From a virus, in IMG/VR virus record IMGVR_UViG_3300030329_003926, positions 1-25,101 of that record: a stretch of 25,101 nucleotides of DNA. One strand, written 5' to 3'. Both the position numbers and the translations under genes were made by a program. Shown one piece after another: positions 8,221 to 16,374 of the stretch. The notes beneath the pieces are model-generated. The model was not told the origin of the DNA, did no database searches, and was given only the letters and a program-made list of their open reading frames with translations. Each line of letters begins with the position of its first letter. Position 1 is the stretch's first letter.

Positions 8221-10629
8221 TTACTCACTAAAAGCTGCGCCGTTAGGTGTGACAGTAAAGTCAAAGATAACGATTTCAGCTGCGGTGGTGGGCTTCAAGA
8301 AAATCTTACCCTTGATAATGTTTCTATCAATCAAGTCTGGTGTAGTAGTGGTTTCATCCAATACTGCTCTAAACTCGTTAACACCGTTAGCGGCTTGTAC
8401 GCTAGAAAGATAGTCATTAACCTGTGTCAATAGACGCTCTCTTGTAGCAACAGAGTTGGGTTCAAAAATGAAGAGTCGTGAGAAACCAGCAATAGTCTTA
8501 CGAACTTCAATCATCATACGGCGAACATTAACTCTATCCAATACCGATTGCTTAACCTGTAGAGTCTTCTGACCGAAGATAACAATACCTTGGCCTGGGA
8601 AGGTTGCAATTGGGTTGACATTGTTCGTATAAAGGTCGTCACGTTGACCTTGAGTAAGCCTTCTTCTAACCTCTAATACCTCATCCAAACCACCACGATT
8701 GAAGCCAGCAGGTGCAAACCAAGGCTGAGCAACTCTATCGTTGAATGCGTAGGCACCCATTACAGCTACTGATGGGGGAACCCAAACGAGCTTATCATTA
8801 TCAATGTCGTTAATACGAACCCAAGGATAATAAGTAGCACCGTAGTTAGAGGTATACTTAGCAGCTTCTGTCTGAGCGTTTGCAACCGATAGAGCCAAAC
8901 CAGAACCAGTAGCGGTTGTATCGGCAATATCAATAATACCAAATGCGTCTGCTCTTGTTGAACACATGTCCAACAGACGGTCAGTTAGTGAACCGCCGGC
9001 AGAAGAAGTAATACCAGGCATCGCAATGAGATTAAAGTCAACCTCATCGGGGTTAGAAAGAATTTTAATAGCTGTATTAAAGTCACCCGACAATGTATCA
9101 GTGCCAGTTGACTGCTCTGTTTCCAACTGATTCTTACGAGGATCAAAACCATCCCAACCACCAAACATAGGTACAGTAAATCTTACCTTATTAGTAGTAG
9201 AAAAGTTACCAGAGTTAGAGCCAACCTGATCAACGTAAGTATATTGGGCTGAAATTGAAGTATTAGTAGCACTAGAAGCTCCGCCAACATCATCACTATT
9301 AGCAAAGATTAGAATACCATGATCAGCACTAGTAGTACCAGAAGCTGAAGTTACGGTCTTCTTAAGTCTGTCACTAATGCTTTTTCTACCCATATCATCA
9401 ACACCAATAAAGATACGACCATCAACAGCACTATTAGTGTTCAAGTGGTTAGTTTTCATTGGAAGTGCCGCGGCACTTAGAGTTTGACTACCAGTAACAC
9501 CAGCATACATATTAGTACTAACACCCTTGAAACCTGCAGGTCTTGCAGCTTCAGGTGCTTCAGCAGCCATAGTGATTCTTACATACTGTGACTTATTAGG
9601 ATAGTCACCGTTGTACAATACTTCTGGAGGATCTTGAGAAAGATCGAAAACGGTCTCTCTATCACCAATAACCCTAGCAATATAGTTTTTGCTATCGGGG
9701 TTAAGAGTAACGTCTGTGAAAGTTTCCAATACAATAGGATTCTCATCCGTATCATTAGCTTGTCTTACGGCTACAGTAAAAGCCGGATAAGAGCTAGCTG
9801 AAGTTTTGATATCTACATGAGAAATAGCAATCTTATATTGGTTATTAGTATTACTACCATCAGCAAGAGCAGTGAACTTAAATAGTTCATGCACTGTACC
9901 AGCAAAGTTCTGAGAAACAACATAAGGCGTACCTGCGGGAGCAAAGCCACCTGTTACTTCTTCAAATGCATCAGCAAGAGCGCTAACACTTGACCAGTGA
10001 CCACGACCACCAGCATCACCAGATATAGTAGCACCATCGGGTGGAGTTGAATAAGTAAGAACAGAATCTACATAAAAAGCAGTAAATCTATCACCATTAT
10101 GTGATTCAATAGGATCAGTACCTAATACTTTCTCAATATAGCCAGCATCAGAAGGAACTAGTGAAAGACCTTCTACTACATCTGAACCAGCAGATAATGA
10201 GAAATCCCCATGATTACCACTAAGACAAATATCACCAAGCCCGCTAGCTCTTCTTCTAATAGTAGCATAAACTGTATTAGATGAAGACAACCCAGCCGAT
10301 GCTGTCTGTCCTTCGATACCAACATTAGGAAATGCAATGACACCAACCTGACCAGCATTAGCGGTATTCTTACCAAGAACCCTAACTACTGTAAGAGGTG
10401 AGCCATTTCTGAGATAGGATTTAGCAGCATAAGGCATATACTTGGTGACATCTTGACCACCAAATGTATTCCTAAACTCACTAAAATTATTTACCCGAAT
10501 TGGCCTAAACGCAGGACCAGATACAGTACGACCTATTAGGGCAGCACCAATCGTACCAGCACCAGCGGGTACAAAAGTATCATCAATTTCCTGAGTATAG
10601 ACGCCGGGCGAGACAAAGACTTCGGCCAT
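8221..10629 (-). CDS. Contractile tail sheath protein (T4 gp18-like)
   Basis: 802 aa, longer than T4 gp18 (659 aa). It forms the contractile outer layer of the tail. The N-terminus MAEVFVSPGVYTQEIDDTFV, followed by AALIGRTVSGPAFRP and FRNTFGG, is characteristic of T4-type sheaths. The C-terminal part (about residues 690-800: RRMMIEVRKTIAGFSRLFIF, then FLKPTTAAEIVIFDFTV) is the conserved domain that packs on the tube and carries the interlocking arms. The extra length lies in the middle, roughly residues 100-500, a Ser/Thr/Asp-rich region probably forming surface-exposed insertion domains. GGAG lies 7 nt before the ATG. Two flanking hairpins suggest that it is an independent, highly transcribed unit. 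It has only two cysteines, in contrast to the fibres. Confidence 0.95.
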   Translation of the reverse strand: MAEVFVSPGVYTQEIDDTFVPAGAGTIGAALIGRTVSGPAFRPIRVNNFSEFRNTFGGQDVTKYMPYAAKSYLRNGSPLTVVRVLGKNTANAGQVGVIAFPNVGIEGQTASAGLSSSNTVYATIRRRASGLGDICLSGNHGDFSLSAGSDVVEGLSLVPSDAGYIEKVLGTDPIESHNGDRFTAFYVDSVLTYSTPPDGATISGDAGGRGHWSSVSALADAFEEVTGGFAPAGTPYVVSQNFAGTVHELFKFTALADGSNTNNQYKIAISHVDIKTSASSYPAFTVAVRQANDTDENPIVLETFTDVTLNPDSKNYIARVIGDRETVFDLSQDPPEVLYNGDYPNKSQYVRITMAAEAPEAARPAGFKGVSTNMYAGVTGSQTLSAAALPMKTNHLNTNSAVDGRIFIGVDDMGRKSISDRLKKTVTSASGTTSADHGILIFANSDDVGGASSATNTSISAQYTYVDQVGSNSGNFSTTNKVRFTVPMFGGWDGFDPRKNQLETEQSTGTDTLSGDFNTAIKILSNPDEVDFNLIAMPGITSSAGGSLTDRLLDMCSTRADAFGIIDIADTTATGSGLALSVANAQTEAAKYTSNYGATYYPWVRINDIDNDKLVWVPPSVAVMGAYAFNDRVAQPWFAPAGFNRGGLDEVLEVRRRLTQGQRDDLYTNNVNPIATFPGQGIVIFGQKTLQVKQSVLDRVNVRRMMIEVRKTIAGFSRLFIFEPNSVATRERLLTQVNDYLSSVQAANGVNEFRAVLDETTTTPDLIDRNIIKGKIFLKPTTAAEIVIFDFTVTPNGAAFSE

Positions 10630-10643
10630 CTATTTTCTCCATC

Positions 10644-10669
10644 TATAAATGTTATAAATCTGTATAAAT
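10644..10669 (-). promoter_or_regulatory. Triple ATTTATA repeat in the sheath leader
   Basis: On the minus strand ATTTATA occurs three times (10663-10669, 10653-10659, 10644-10650) at 9-10 nt spacing, just upstream of the sheath ribosome binding site. A small inverted repeat GACTC-ATG-GAGTC (10675-10687) lies next to it. The gap 10630-10823 has no gene. The repeat could be a late-promoter or activator region, or an AT-rich leader that keeps the ribosome site open. On the opposite strand the units read TATAAAT, close to the T4 late box TATAAATA, but no gene lies that way. Function unproven. Confidence 0.4.
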
Positions 10670-10791
10670 CTTGAGACTCATGGAGTCATAAAAAAGATAT
10701 ACATAGTTTTTTGTTCGTGTAGAGAGTTAAACTTTAAACAATTACAAAATAACCTATAAAACTCCTAAAATAAATATGAAACAAAAAAACG

Positions 10792-10827
10792 CTAAAACAT
10801 CTATAGATGGAGAAAAATGGGTTTTAG
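10792..10827 (-). terminator. Putative terminator at the end of the accessory cassette
   Basis: On the minus strand CTAAAAC (which includes the stop codon of the 86-aa gene) pairs with GTTTTAG about 22 nt later and is followed by CGTTTTTTT. The enclosed region contains the palindrome CATCTATAGATG (10798-10809). The 7-bp stem is AT-rich and therefore weak, but the T7 tract placed immediately after it is typical. It would separate the cassette from the sheath gene. Confidence 0.5.
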
Positions 10828-11084
10828 AGAGCCACCTCTTCTTCTTCAATTGCTTCTTCAGTAGCGACCACATCATCCACAGAAGGCTGCTCTTCACCGG
10901 TGATGCTTTGAATAAGCGCATTAGCATACTGCAAAGCGCCAGCATTTGTAGCCAAGTTATTACGAACTGCCGCCAACTGTTCCTCAAGCTGAGTGCGAGT
11001 AGCGGTCAACTGAGATACAGCTTCGGTTAGCTGCTTCTGCTGATCTTGCAAGGTTTCCAAACTTACAGAATTATTATCTGCCAT
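10824..11084 (-). CDS. Small acidic coiled-coil protein of unknown function
   Basis: 86 aa. Residues about 8-55 form a heptad-rich helix (LETLQDQQKQLTEAVSQLTA), strongly predicted by eye as a coiled coil. The C-terminal 20 residues are very acidic (EEAIEEEEVAL). It has no cysteine and no signal or membrane segment. Its ATG overlaps the stop of the glycosyltransferase gene by one base (TAATG), with a strong GGAGG just upstream, so it is translated with the cassette. It is the last gene before the sheath. A small structural or scaffold role, or an oligomerisation partner, is possible; no family is recognised. Confidence 0.75.
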   Translation of the reverse strand: MADNNSVSLETLQDQQKQLTEAVSQLTATRTQLEEQLAAVRNNLATNAGALQYANALIQSITGEEQPSVDDVVATEEAIEEEEVAL

Positions 11085-11842
11085 TACTTCCTCCTTTTGT
11101 TATTTAAAAAATCCATCGGTATTCGATAGTATTCAGTACCATACTTATCATAACCAGCTTTAAAAGCTTCGTATGCTTCTTCTAGCTTACCAATAAACTC
11201 CGCAGATACTCCAAGATAATAGTAACTTTGGTAATCATCTGGGAATCTACGCAATCTATCTTTCGCTAACTTATAATAATAAGGTGCCTTAACCTTCATA
11301 TTTAGCTTGCCCCAATGATGTATAACCAAATCTGTCTTTATATACTTTAATTTCGCCCTACTTAAAGAGTTATAAAGTGTTTCATGCGTATTAAACTCAA
11401 AAAATATTCTTGGGTCGTTACGAAACAGCCGAATACAGCCATCATCAACTGCGTTAGTAAAACCTTTGTATTCTTCTACCTTCTTAACACCAAATTCTTC
11501 CCGTCCTACCGGAAGATATCCTCGTTGATGAATTTGAAAGGCATCTATACCCTCCATCTTAACTGCTCTACTTATTTTTTCTAAGTTCTCCGAATCTATT
11601 TCCTCATCCGTATCCATGCGAAAGATCCAGTCAGATTCAACCAACCTTAAACCTGCGTTAAGTGGAGCAGAGTAATCATCGAACCACGGGAAATAGAGAA
11701 CCTTGTATCTACCGCTTTGCTTAACCTGCTTGTTGCCCGTGATTACGATGACTACTTCACTTACTACACTCTCTACTGCTTTAATAATAGTTTGAACAGA
11801 TTTAAACTCGTCCTTACACATTATCAATAGAGCGATGGACAT
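11084..11842 (-). CDS. GT2-family (GT-A fold) glycosyltransferase
   Basis: 252 aa. Transfers a sugar from a nucleotide-sugar donor to an acceptor that cannot be told from sequence. The N-terminus MSIALLIMCKDEFKSVQTII is the nucleotide-binding strand and loop of GT2 enzymes. YSAPLNAGL is followed by a DTDEEID segment (about residues 77-83) that supplies the DxD metal/nucleotide motif. VIHHWGKL near residue 175 is common in this subgroup, as is a helical TPR-like C-terminus (YQSYYYLGVSAEFIGKLEEA). The arrangement resembles small bacteriocin or flagellin glycosyltransferases rather than processive synthases, and no membrane helix is present. It overlaps the kinase gene by 29 nt and the next gene by 1 nt, so it belongs to the same operon. 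Confidence 0.85.
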   Translation of the reverse strand: MSIALLIMCKDEFKSVQTIIKAVESVVSEVVIVITGNKQVKQSGRYKVLYFPWFDDYSAPLNAGLRLVESDWIFRMDTDEEIDSENLEKISRAVKMEGIDAFQIHQRGYLPVGREEFGVKKVEEYKGFTNAVDDGCIRLFRNDPRIFFEFNTHETLYNSLSRAKLKYIKTDLVIHHWGKLNMKVKAPYYYKLAKDRLRRFPDDYQSYYYLGVSAEFIGKLEEAYEAFKAGYDKYGTEYYRIPMDFLNNKRRK

Positions 11843-12755
11843 ATAGCTTACCCCCAGTGCCTTTTACTATGTTTGTTTTAGTGTTTCTATAAATTTCATC
11901 AGACATGCTCTTACTAACTACATCAATAGTTCCGAGCTGCTGTGTAGAGAGATGCGCCACAATGTCGCCATACACTAACGCCGGTAGATATGCCTCCCCC
12001 TGCCACCGCGCCATATACGACACGAACCCTGCTAAAAAAGAATCGCCAGCACCAATACTATCTATAAAGTTATTATCCTTATCTTTAGTAAATATAACAT
12101 TTACACCCAACTCTTTAATGTAAGCTACACAACCTTTATCACCTAAAGTTACAATAACATTAGAACCTGTTTTTTCAAAAATATCTTTTGAAATCATTGT
12201 AGAGTCACCATTACGATACTCTACTTTCATAAAATCTTGAGCTGTTTTTAAGTTAACTTTCAACCAATCTATATTGTTATGAGAGTCCCAAATATGATTG
12301 GTATCAACGAAACTAATAGCTCCCTTAAGATGACATTCCTCCCTTATACGAACAACATCAGATTTTTTTATAGTTCCCTTATGGTAGTCAGAAACAATAA
12401 CAAAATCTCCATGTTCTATGCTATCTATACACCTATCAATAACGCTTTCATCATATCCTACTCCATCATTTACATCTTCCCTTAAGAAGAATCTATCGTC
12501 TACATAATGTCTTACTTTCGTAGGATGGTCAATCCAGCCGGGAGGAAGTTCATCAAAGCACCCAGTATAAAAAAACTGAACCTCTTTGCCGCATAAAGAT
12601 TCAATGTTACGAACAAGATTGCCGGCCCCGCCATTTACAGACTTCTCTTCTAGTAACTCTACCACAGGAGCATTGTCATTAGCAGGGTCGGTTCTTGTTT
12701 GTTTATAAAACCTATAGCGATCAATCAAATAATCGCCAACTACAATTATTTTCAC
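11814..12755 (-). CDS. PfkB-family sugar kinase, similar to the HldE/RfaE heptose-7-phosphate kinase domain
   Basis: 313 aa from a GTG start (12753-12755) that overlaps the histone-like gene's stop. PfkB kinases phosphorylate sugars with ATP. VVGDYLIDRYRF followed by DPANDNAPVVE matches the HldE opening (GD-x-hydrophobic-D-R-Y ... PEAPVPV), where the sugar is bound. NGGAGNLVRNI (41-51) is the GGAxN motif, and DSIGAGDSFLAGF carries the GxGD catalytic loop with Asp at 238. The overall length equals the kinase half of bifunctional HldE; the nucleotidyltransferase half is absent. In bacteria HldE makes ADP-heptose for LPS. Its presence beside a GT9-like transferase supports a heptose or heptose-like pathway, but the true substrate could be another sugar phosphate. 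A host enzyme would be needed for the missing activation step. Confidence 0.85.
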   Translation of the reverse strand: MKIIVVGDYLIDRYRFYKQTRTDPANDNAPVVELLEEKSVNGGAGNLVRNIESLCGKEVQFFYTGCFDELPPGWIDHPTKVRHYVDDRFFLREDVNDGVGYDESVIDRCIDSIEHGDFVIVSDYHKGTIKKSDVVRIREECHLKGAISFVDTNHIWDSHNNIDWLKVNLKTAQDFMKVEYRNGDSTMISKDIFEKTGSNVIVTLGDKGCVAYIKELGVNVIFTKDKDNNFIDSIGAGDSFLAGFVSYMARWQGEAYLPALVYGDIVAHLSTQQLGTIDVVSKSMSDEIYRNTKTNIVKGTGGKLYVHRSIDNV

Positions 12756-12928
12756 TTGGAAGCTTCGATACTTACCTTGCGATATTCTGTCAATAGCTTC
12801 TTAAGTTCAGTAGCAGCCTTACGAGCGCGAGTTCCAGCAGCCTTGTTACCCGCTGCATTCTTTTCGTGATTAGCTTTGAACTCTTCCAAAACTGCTTCAA
12901 TCTGATTATATGAATCCTGTACTGCCAT
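12752..12928 (-). CDS. Histone H1/Hc1-like small basic protein
   Basis: 58 aa; ATG at 12926-12928 is preceded by GGAGG with good spacing, and the stop overlaps the next gene (GTGA). The sequence MAVQDSYNQIEAVLEEFKAN is followed by NKAAGTRARKAATELKKLLT and EYRKVSIEASK. The acidic helix, then a Lys/Arg/Ala-rich helix containing 'GNKAAGTRARKA', is the pattern of phage and bacterial Hc1-like proteins, which bind DNA non-specifically. Its place inside a sugar-modification cassette is unexpected. It could help condense DNA, or bind nucleic acid in another role. Confidence 0.8.
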   Translation of the reverse strand: MAVQDSYNQIEAVLEEFKANHEKNAAGNKAAGTRARKAATELKKLLTEYRKVSIEASK

Positions 12929-13492
12929 TTAATCACCTCCTTTGGTAACGTAATAATTCTCTAACACTAAAGCATCAATGTTAGAGTTAGTAAATGTTCT
13001 TACTGCATCTCTTGGTGATTCCACAATCGGCTCTCCACCAAGATTAAACGATGTATTTAATAAAACAGATACTCCTATCTTATCTTTAATACATTTTAGT
13101 AAATTATAAACTTTACTGTTTTGTTCTTCATTGACCGTTTGTATTCTAGCGGACCCATCTTCATGTGTTATTCCCGGTAGATTATCAACTTTTACCTTAT
13201 AAGACATCAACATATATGAGTTAGCGTCAGTTTCTAAAAGGTCGAAATAGTTGCTGGCTTCGTCTTCAGCAACGATTGGAGCATAGGGTCTCCATGGCTC
13301 CCTATACTTTACAAAGTCGTTTAGATGGGATTTGGCAAGCTCCCAGCAGGGGTTGGCGAATATGCTTCGGTGGCCCAGTGCGCGAGGCCCATATTCGCTG
13401 GCTCCTTGAAACCATCCTACTACTTTATTATTAGAAATGTCTTCAGCTACTCTATCAAGTAGCTCATCATCAGCTAGCTTCTCGTAAAGCAT
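12929..13492 (-). CDS. O-carbamoyltransferase, C-terminal subunit of a split NodU/CmcH-type enzyme
   Basis: 187 aa. It contains the YrdC-like C-terminal domain of the family: KVVGWFQGASEYGPRALGHR (23-42) and VLLNTSFNLGGEPIVESPRD around 143-162. In TobZ-type enzymes this domain makes carbamoyl-AMP from carbamoyl phosphate and ATP. The Kae1-like half is coded by the gene immediately upstream. The start ATG lies within that gene, 23 nt overlapping, with GAGGA about 8 nt before it. Aligned to the neighbouring 600-aa enzyme it begins exactly where the linker between the two domains ends (MLYEKLADDELL versus LPYERLESKEIV). I read it as a deliberate two-subunit arrangement, not decay, because both chains are otherwise intact. 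Confidence 0.85.
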   Translation of the reverse strand: MLYEKLADDELLDRVAEDISNNKVVGWFQGASEYGPRALGHRSIFANPCWELAKSHLNDFVKYREPWRPYAPIVAEDEASNYFDLLETDANSYMLMSYKVKVDNLPGITHEDGSARIQTVNEEQNSKVYNLLKCIKDKIGVSVLLNTSFNLGGEPIVESPRDAVRTFTNSNIDALVLENYYVTKGGD

Positions 13493-14567
13493 CTTCTATT
13501 TCCTCATCGTTATAAAGTTTACCTGTGAAACCCAAATAATCATCCATCGTTATTACTTTTTCTTTTTGAGATACTTCATAAAGCGCTCCACCAAAACACA
13601 AACCCGAATCATTAGCAGCTGGAAAGATATGAATGTCTTTGAAAAAGCCGGGTCGCCAACGAGACTTTAGAAGAGCTGCATTAGCTAATACATTCAAACC
13701 ACAACCGCCACCTATACAAAGATAAGGAGCCTTGATGGTTAGAGTAGCAAAAAACTTTATAAGTATTTCTTCAAACTGATGTTGTAGCCATGCAGAAACA
13801 TCTTTAGCGTCATACCTATCTAGTTGTGCGTCAGTAGGCATTTTATGGTCATAGATGTAGGGAAAATAAAAACCATCATTGTTTATCTTAAACAAGTCTG
13901 GTAAATCAATTTTATCTTTATTTCCATAAGCAGATAACCCCATTATTTTCCCGGGAGCTGTTTCCATAAAAACATAAGGATTATCAATAGATTCTGCTTT
14001 CTTTGACTCCATTTTGCTATAACACCAACGAGAGATGTTATTATAAACTTGACCTAGATTGAAAGTAGTATGTTCTTTTACTCCATTGATAGAATGATAA
14101 ACCACATAAACACCTTTTTGTTTATCTCCTATCGCATAAAGTCCTGTTTCATAACCACCGCCAGGAAAACTATTACCCGCTCCATCAAAAGTAAGAATAC
14201 TTGCCTTCTCAAAAGGACTGGTATAAAAAGTAGCACAAGCATGAGCTTGATGATGGTCACAAAAACTTACCTTTGCTTGTGGAAACTCTCTACTCAATAC
14301 ATCTTGGATAGCTGTATGCCTAGAAGGAGAATGAACATTCTCTACATACACTACTATATCTACTTCATCCCTAGTGATTTCTGCTTCATCTAAAACATAG
14401 TCAATAGATAGGTCGGGAAAGTTGCCATCATACTTTTCTCTAGTAAGTCGCTCTTCACTAATAGTAGAGACATGGGTTCCATCAACCCATAATGAAGCGC
14501 CAGCAGAATGAAGCCATGCGTCATCGGGTGCCCAACCACAGCATCCATAAAGACCGATTATTTTCAT
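13470..14567 (-). CDS. O-carbamoyltransferase, N-terminal subunit of a split NodU/CmcH-type enzyme
   Basis: 365 aa. It carries the Kae1/ASKHA-like domain, which transfers carbamoyl from carbamoyl-AMP to a hydroxyl, usually of a sugar. Visible: SEERLTREKYDG (38-49), the metal-site motif CDHHQAHA (103-110), FDGAGN (near 127), and CIGGGCGLNVLANAALL near 287. It ends GKLYNDEEIEDALREAS, the point where the one-piece paralogue enters its linker. Its ATG overlaps the stop of the 600-aa gene by 4 nt (ATGA), so the two enzymes are co-translated. N-terminal sequence differs strongly from the 600-aa paralogue (an extra insertion around GWAPDDAWLHSAG), so it is probably an old duplication or a separately acquired homologue with a different acceptor. 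Confidence 0.85.
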   Translation of the reverse strand: MKIIGLYGCCGWAPDDAWLHSAGASLWVDGTHVSTISEERLTREKYDGNFPDLSIDYVLDEAEITRDEVDIVVYVENVHSPSRHTAIQDVLSREFPQAKVSFCDHHQAHACATFYTSPFEKASILTFDGAGNSFPGGGYETGLYAIGDKQKGVYVVYHSINGVKEHTTFNLGQVYNNISRWCYSKMESKKAESIDNPYVFMETAPGKIMGLSAYGNKDKIDLPDLFKINNDGFYFPYIYDHKMPTDAQLDRYDAKDVSAWLQHQFEEILIKFFATLTIKAPYLCIGGGCGLNVLANAALLKSRWRPGFFKDIHIFPAANDSGLCFGGALYEVSQKEKVITMDDYLGFTGKLYNDEEIEDALREAS

Positions 14568-16366
14568 ACAGTTTTCTTTTCTATCAAATAATTTTCCAAT
14601 ACCAAAATATCAATGCCTGTCTTTGAGAAACAAGCTATAGCATCCTTCGGTGATTCAACAATAGGCTCACCCTTATCATTGAATGAAGTGTTGATAATGA
14701 TAGGTATACCCGTCTTTTTATCGAAAGCTTTCACAAGAGAATAGAGTCTTCCGTTATCTTCCTTTGTGAGCGTCTGTACCCTTGCTGTGGCGTCGATATG
14801 AACACCCGAAAGTATTTCCTCAGGCCTATTACATAAGACACTATACAACATAAATGGCGAAGCCTGACCATTTAGTTGAAACCACTCTTCCGCATTCTCT
14901 AATGGCACGACAGGAGCGAATGGTCTAAACTCTTCACGGTGCTTTACCTTATCATTTAGAATACCTTTGTTATTAGGATTACGAGCATCAGCAAGAATAC
15001 TTCTGTGACCCAAAGCTCTTGGTCCAACTTCACTACCACCTTCAAACCAACCGACTATTTTACCTTCAATAATGTAGTCAGCAACCTTATCAACAATCTC
15101 TTTGCTTTCCAATCTTTCATAGGGTAACCCACTATCCTTAATAGCCGTAAGTATCTCATCACCAGAATACTTTTTACCACCCTCAAAAACTTCTTTTACA
15201 CTATGAATCTTTTTCTTGCTTACTGATTGTTCTACTTCGTCCTTCTTATTCTTCTTCAACTGATTAGATAGAAATACTGCTCCACCAATACACAACCCAT
15301 CATCGCCAGCAGCAGGTGCAACAAATACATTATCAAATAAGTTACTATTCAAAATCTTTCCATTACTTACACAGTTCAAAATAGTCCCACCAGCAAGACA
15401 TAGATTTTTAGAAAGATTACCACCCGTCTTTGCCAACTTCTCTACCATGTTGTGTATTCCTTCTTCTAACACAGCTTGAGCGGTGGCAGCAATGTCTTGT
15501 GATTGTTTACTATCCCAATCATCCTTGTCTAACCATTCTGCAGCAGCTTTTCCACCTTCACCTTTTAGTTGTGGGTAAAATACTCTATTATCGGGGAAGT
15601 TTTTGATGCCAGCCCTTGAAATAGTGTGCAGATACATGTCCCCGTGAAAGACATCGCCCATTTGGACTACACTTGGCCAGCTGAAATCTTTATAATCCTC
15701 AAAAGGTGTCCCATACGCAGCCAATGCCATCACCTTGCCAGCATCAGTTAGAGAGGGCCAGAAGCCCAAATAATCACAGATTTGCCCATAATAAGACCCA
15801 ATTGTGAAGTCACCGCCTCTACGCAACGGCCTAAAAATTGTGTTCTTATCGTCAAAGTAATAAGCGGAATGATTTGCCCCAACATTATCAGCAAAATCAA
15901 CTGAAAGGCAAATAGCATCCTTATATGGAGACATAAAGTAAGCGTAAGCACAATGACTAAAATGATGATCCAAAAAGAAGCAGCGTTTGGTTTGATCCCC
16001 AACAGAGAAGTTATACATTCCTTGTGCCACCATAGCACTATTCTGCGCCAGCTGTCGCCACTCCTGTTCTGAAAATTCTATACCATTATCATTTGTTATT
16101 GAGAAGTCCTCTTTAGTTTTATCAAATAGCTCTTCACCTTCTAAACCACGGTCCCAGAAATAATTATTCACAGAGATAACATCAATATCATCAAACTTCA
16201 TGTTTGCTTTATCTAAAACATATTTGATTGTTCTTTTGGTGACGCCGCGTTCTTTTTTGAAACGGGTAAGCCTTTCAGTTGCTAATGCTGCTACTAACTT
16301 CCCATCTTTTACAACACAGGCACTGCCATCATGCCCAAAGTTTAGTCCTAAAACATTGATTGCCAT
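14564..16366 (-). CDS. Full-length O-carbamoyltransferase (NodU/CmcH/TobZ family)
   Basis: 600 aa, the normal family size. The N-terminal Kae1-like domain begins NVLGLNFGHDGSACVVKDGK and includes ATERLTRFKKERG and the Fe-site motif DHHFSH (133-138). CLAGGTILNCVSN lies around 325-337. A lysine-rich linker (about 370-395) leads to the YrdC-like C-terminal domain with GWFEGGSEVGPRALGHRS around 440-457 and IINTSFNDKGEPIVESP near 570. All key regions are present, so it should be active using ATP and carbamoyl phosphate. AGGAG lies in front of the ATG; the upstream glycosyltransferase ends 8 nt before. One oddity is SVDFADNVG (155-163), where many relatives show a DGxGE-like loop. The acceptor may be a sugar of the cassette or, as reported for some phage homologues, hydroxymethylcytosine in DNA. 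Confidence 0.9.
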   Translation of the reverse strand: MAINVLGLNFGHDGSACVVKDGKLVAALATERLTRFKKERGVTKRTIKYVLDKANMKFDDIDVISVNNYFWDRGLEGEELFDKTKEDFSITNDNGIEFSEQEWRQLAQNSAMVAQGMYNFSVGDQTKRCFFLDHHFSHCAYAYFMSPYKDAICLSVDFADNVGANHSAYYFDDKNTIFRPLRRGGDFTIGSYYGQICDYLGFWPSLTDAGKVMALAAYGTPFEDYKDFSWPSVVQMGDVFHGDMYLHTISRAGIKNFPDNRVFYPQLKGEGGKAAAEWLDKDDWDSKQSQDIAATAQAVLEEGIHNMVEKLAKTGGNLSKNLCLAGGTILNCVSNGKILNSNLFDNVFVAPAAGDDGLCIGGAVFLSNQLKKNKKDEVEQSVSKKKIHSVKEVFEGGKKYSGDEILTAIKDSGLPYERLESKEIVDKVADYIIEGKIVGWFEGGSEVGPRALGHRSILADARNPNNKGILNDKVKHREEFRPFAPVVPLENAEEWFQLNGQASPFMLYSVLCNRPEEILSGVHIDATARVQTLTKEDNGRLYSLVKAFDKKTGIPIIINTSFNDKGEPIVESPKDAIACFSKTGIDILVLENYLIEKKTV

Positions 16367-16374
16367 CGTAGCTC

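Noticed and set aside
10754-11030. Alternative frames over the 86-aa coiled-coil gene
   Set aside because: The 86-aa frame has the strong GGAGG and TAATG coupling; the others have no ribosome site and unlikely composition.
12929-13492. 187-aa carbamoyltransferase half as a pseudogene fragment
   Set aside because: It has its own ribosome site, an intact domain with key motifs, and begins precisely at the domain boundary.
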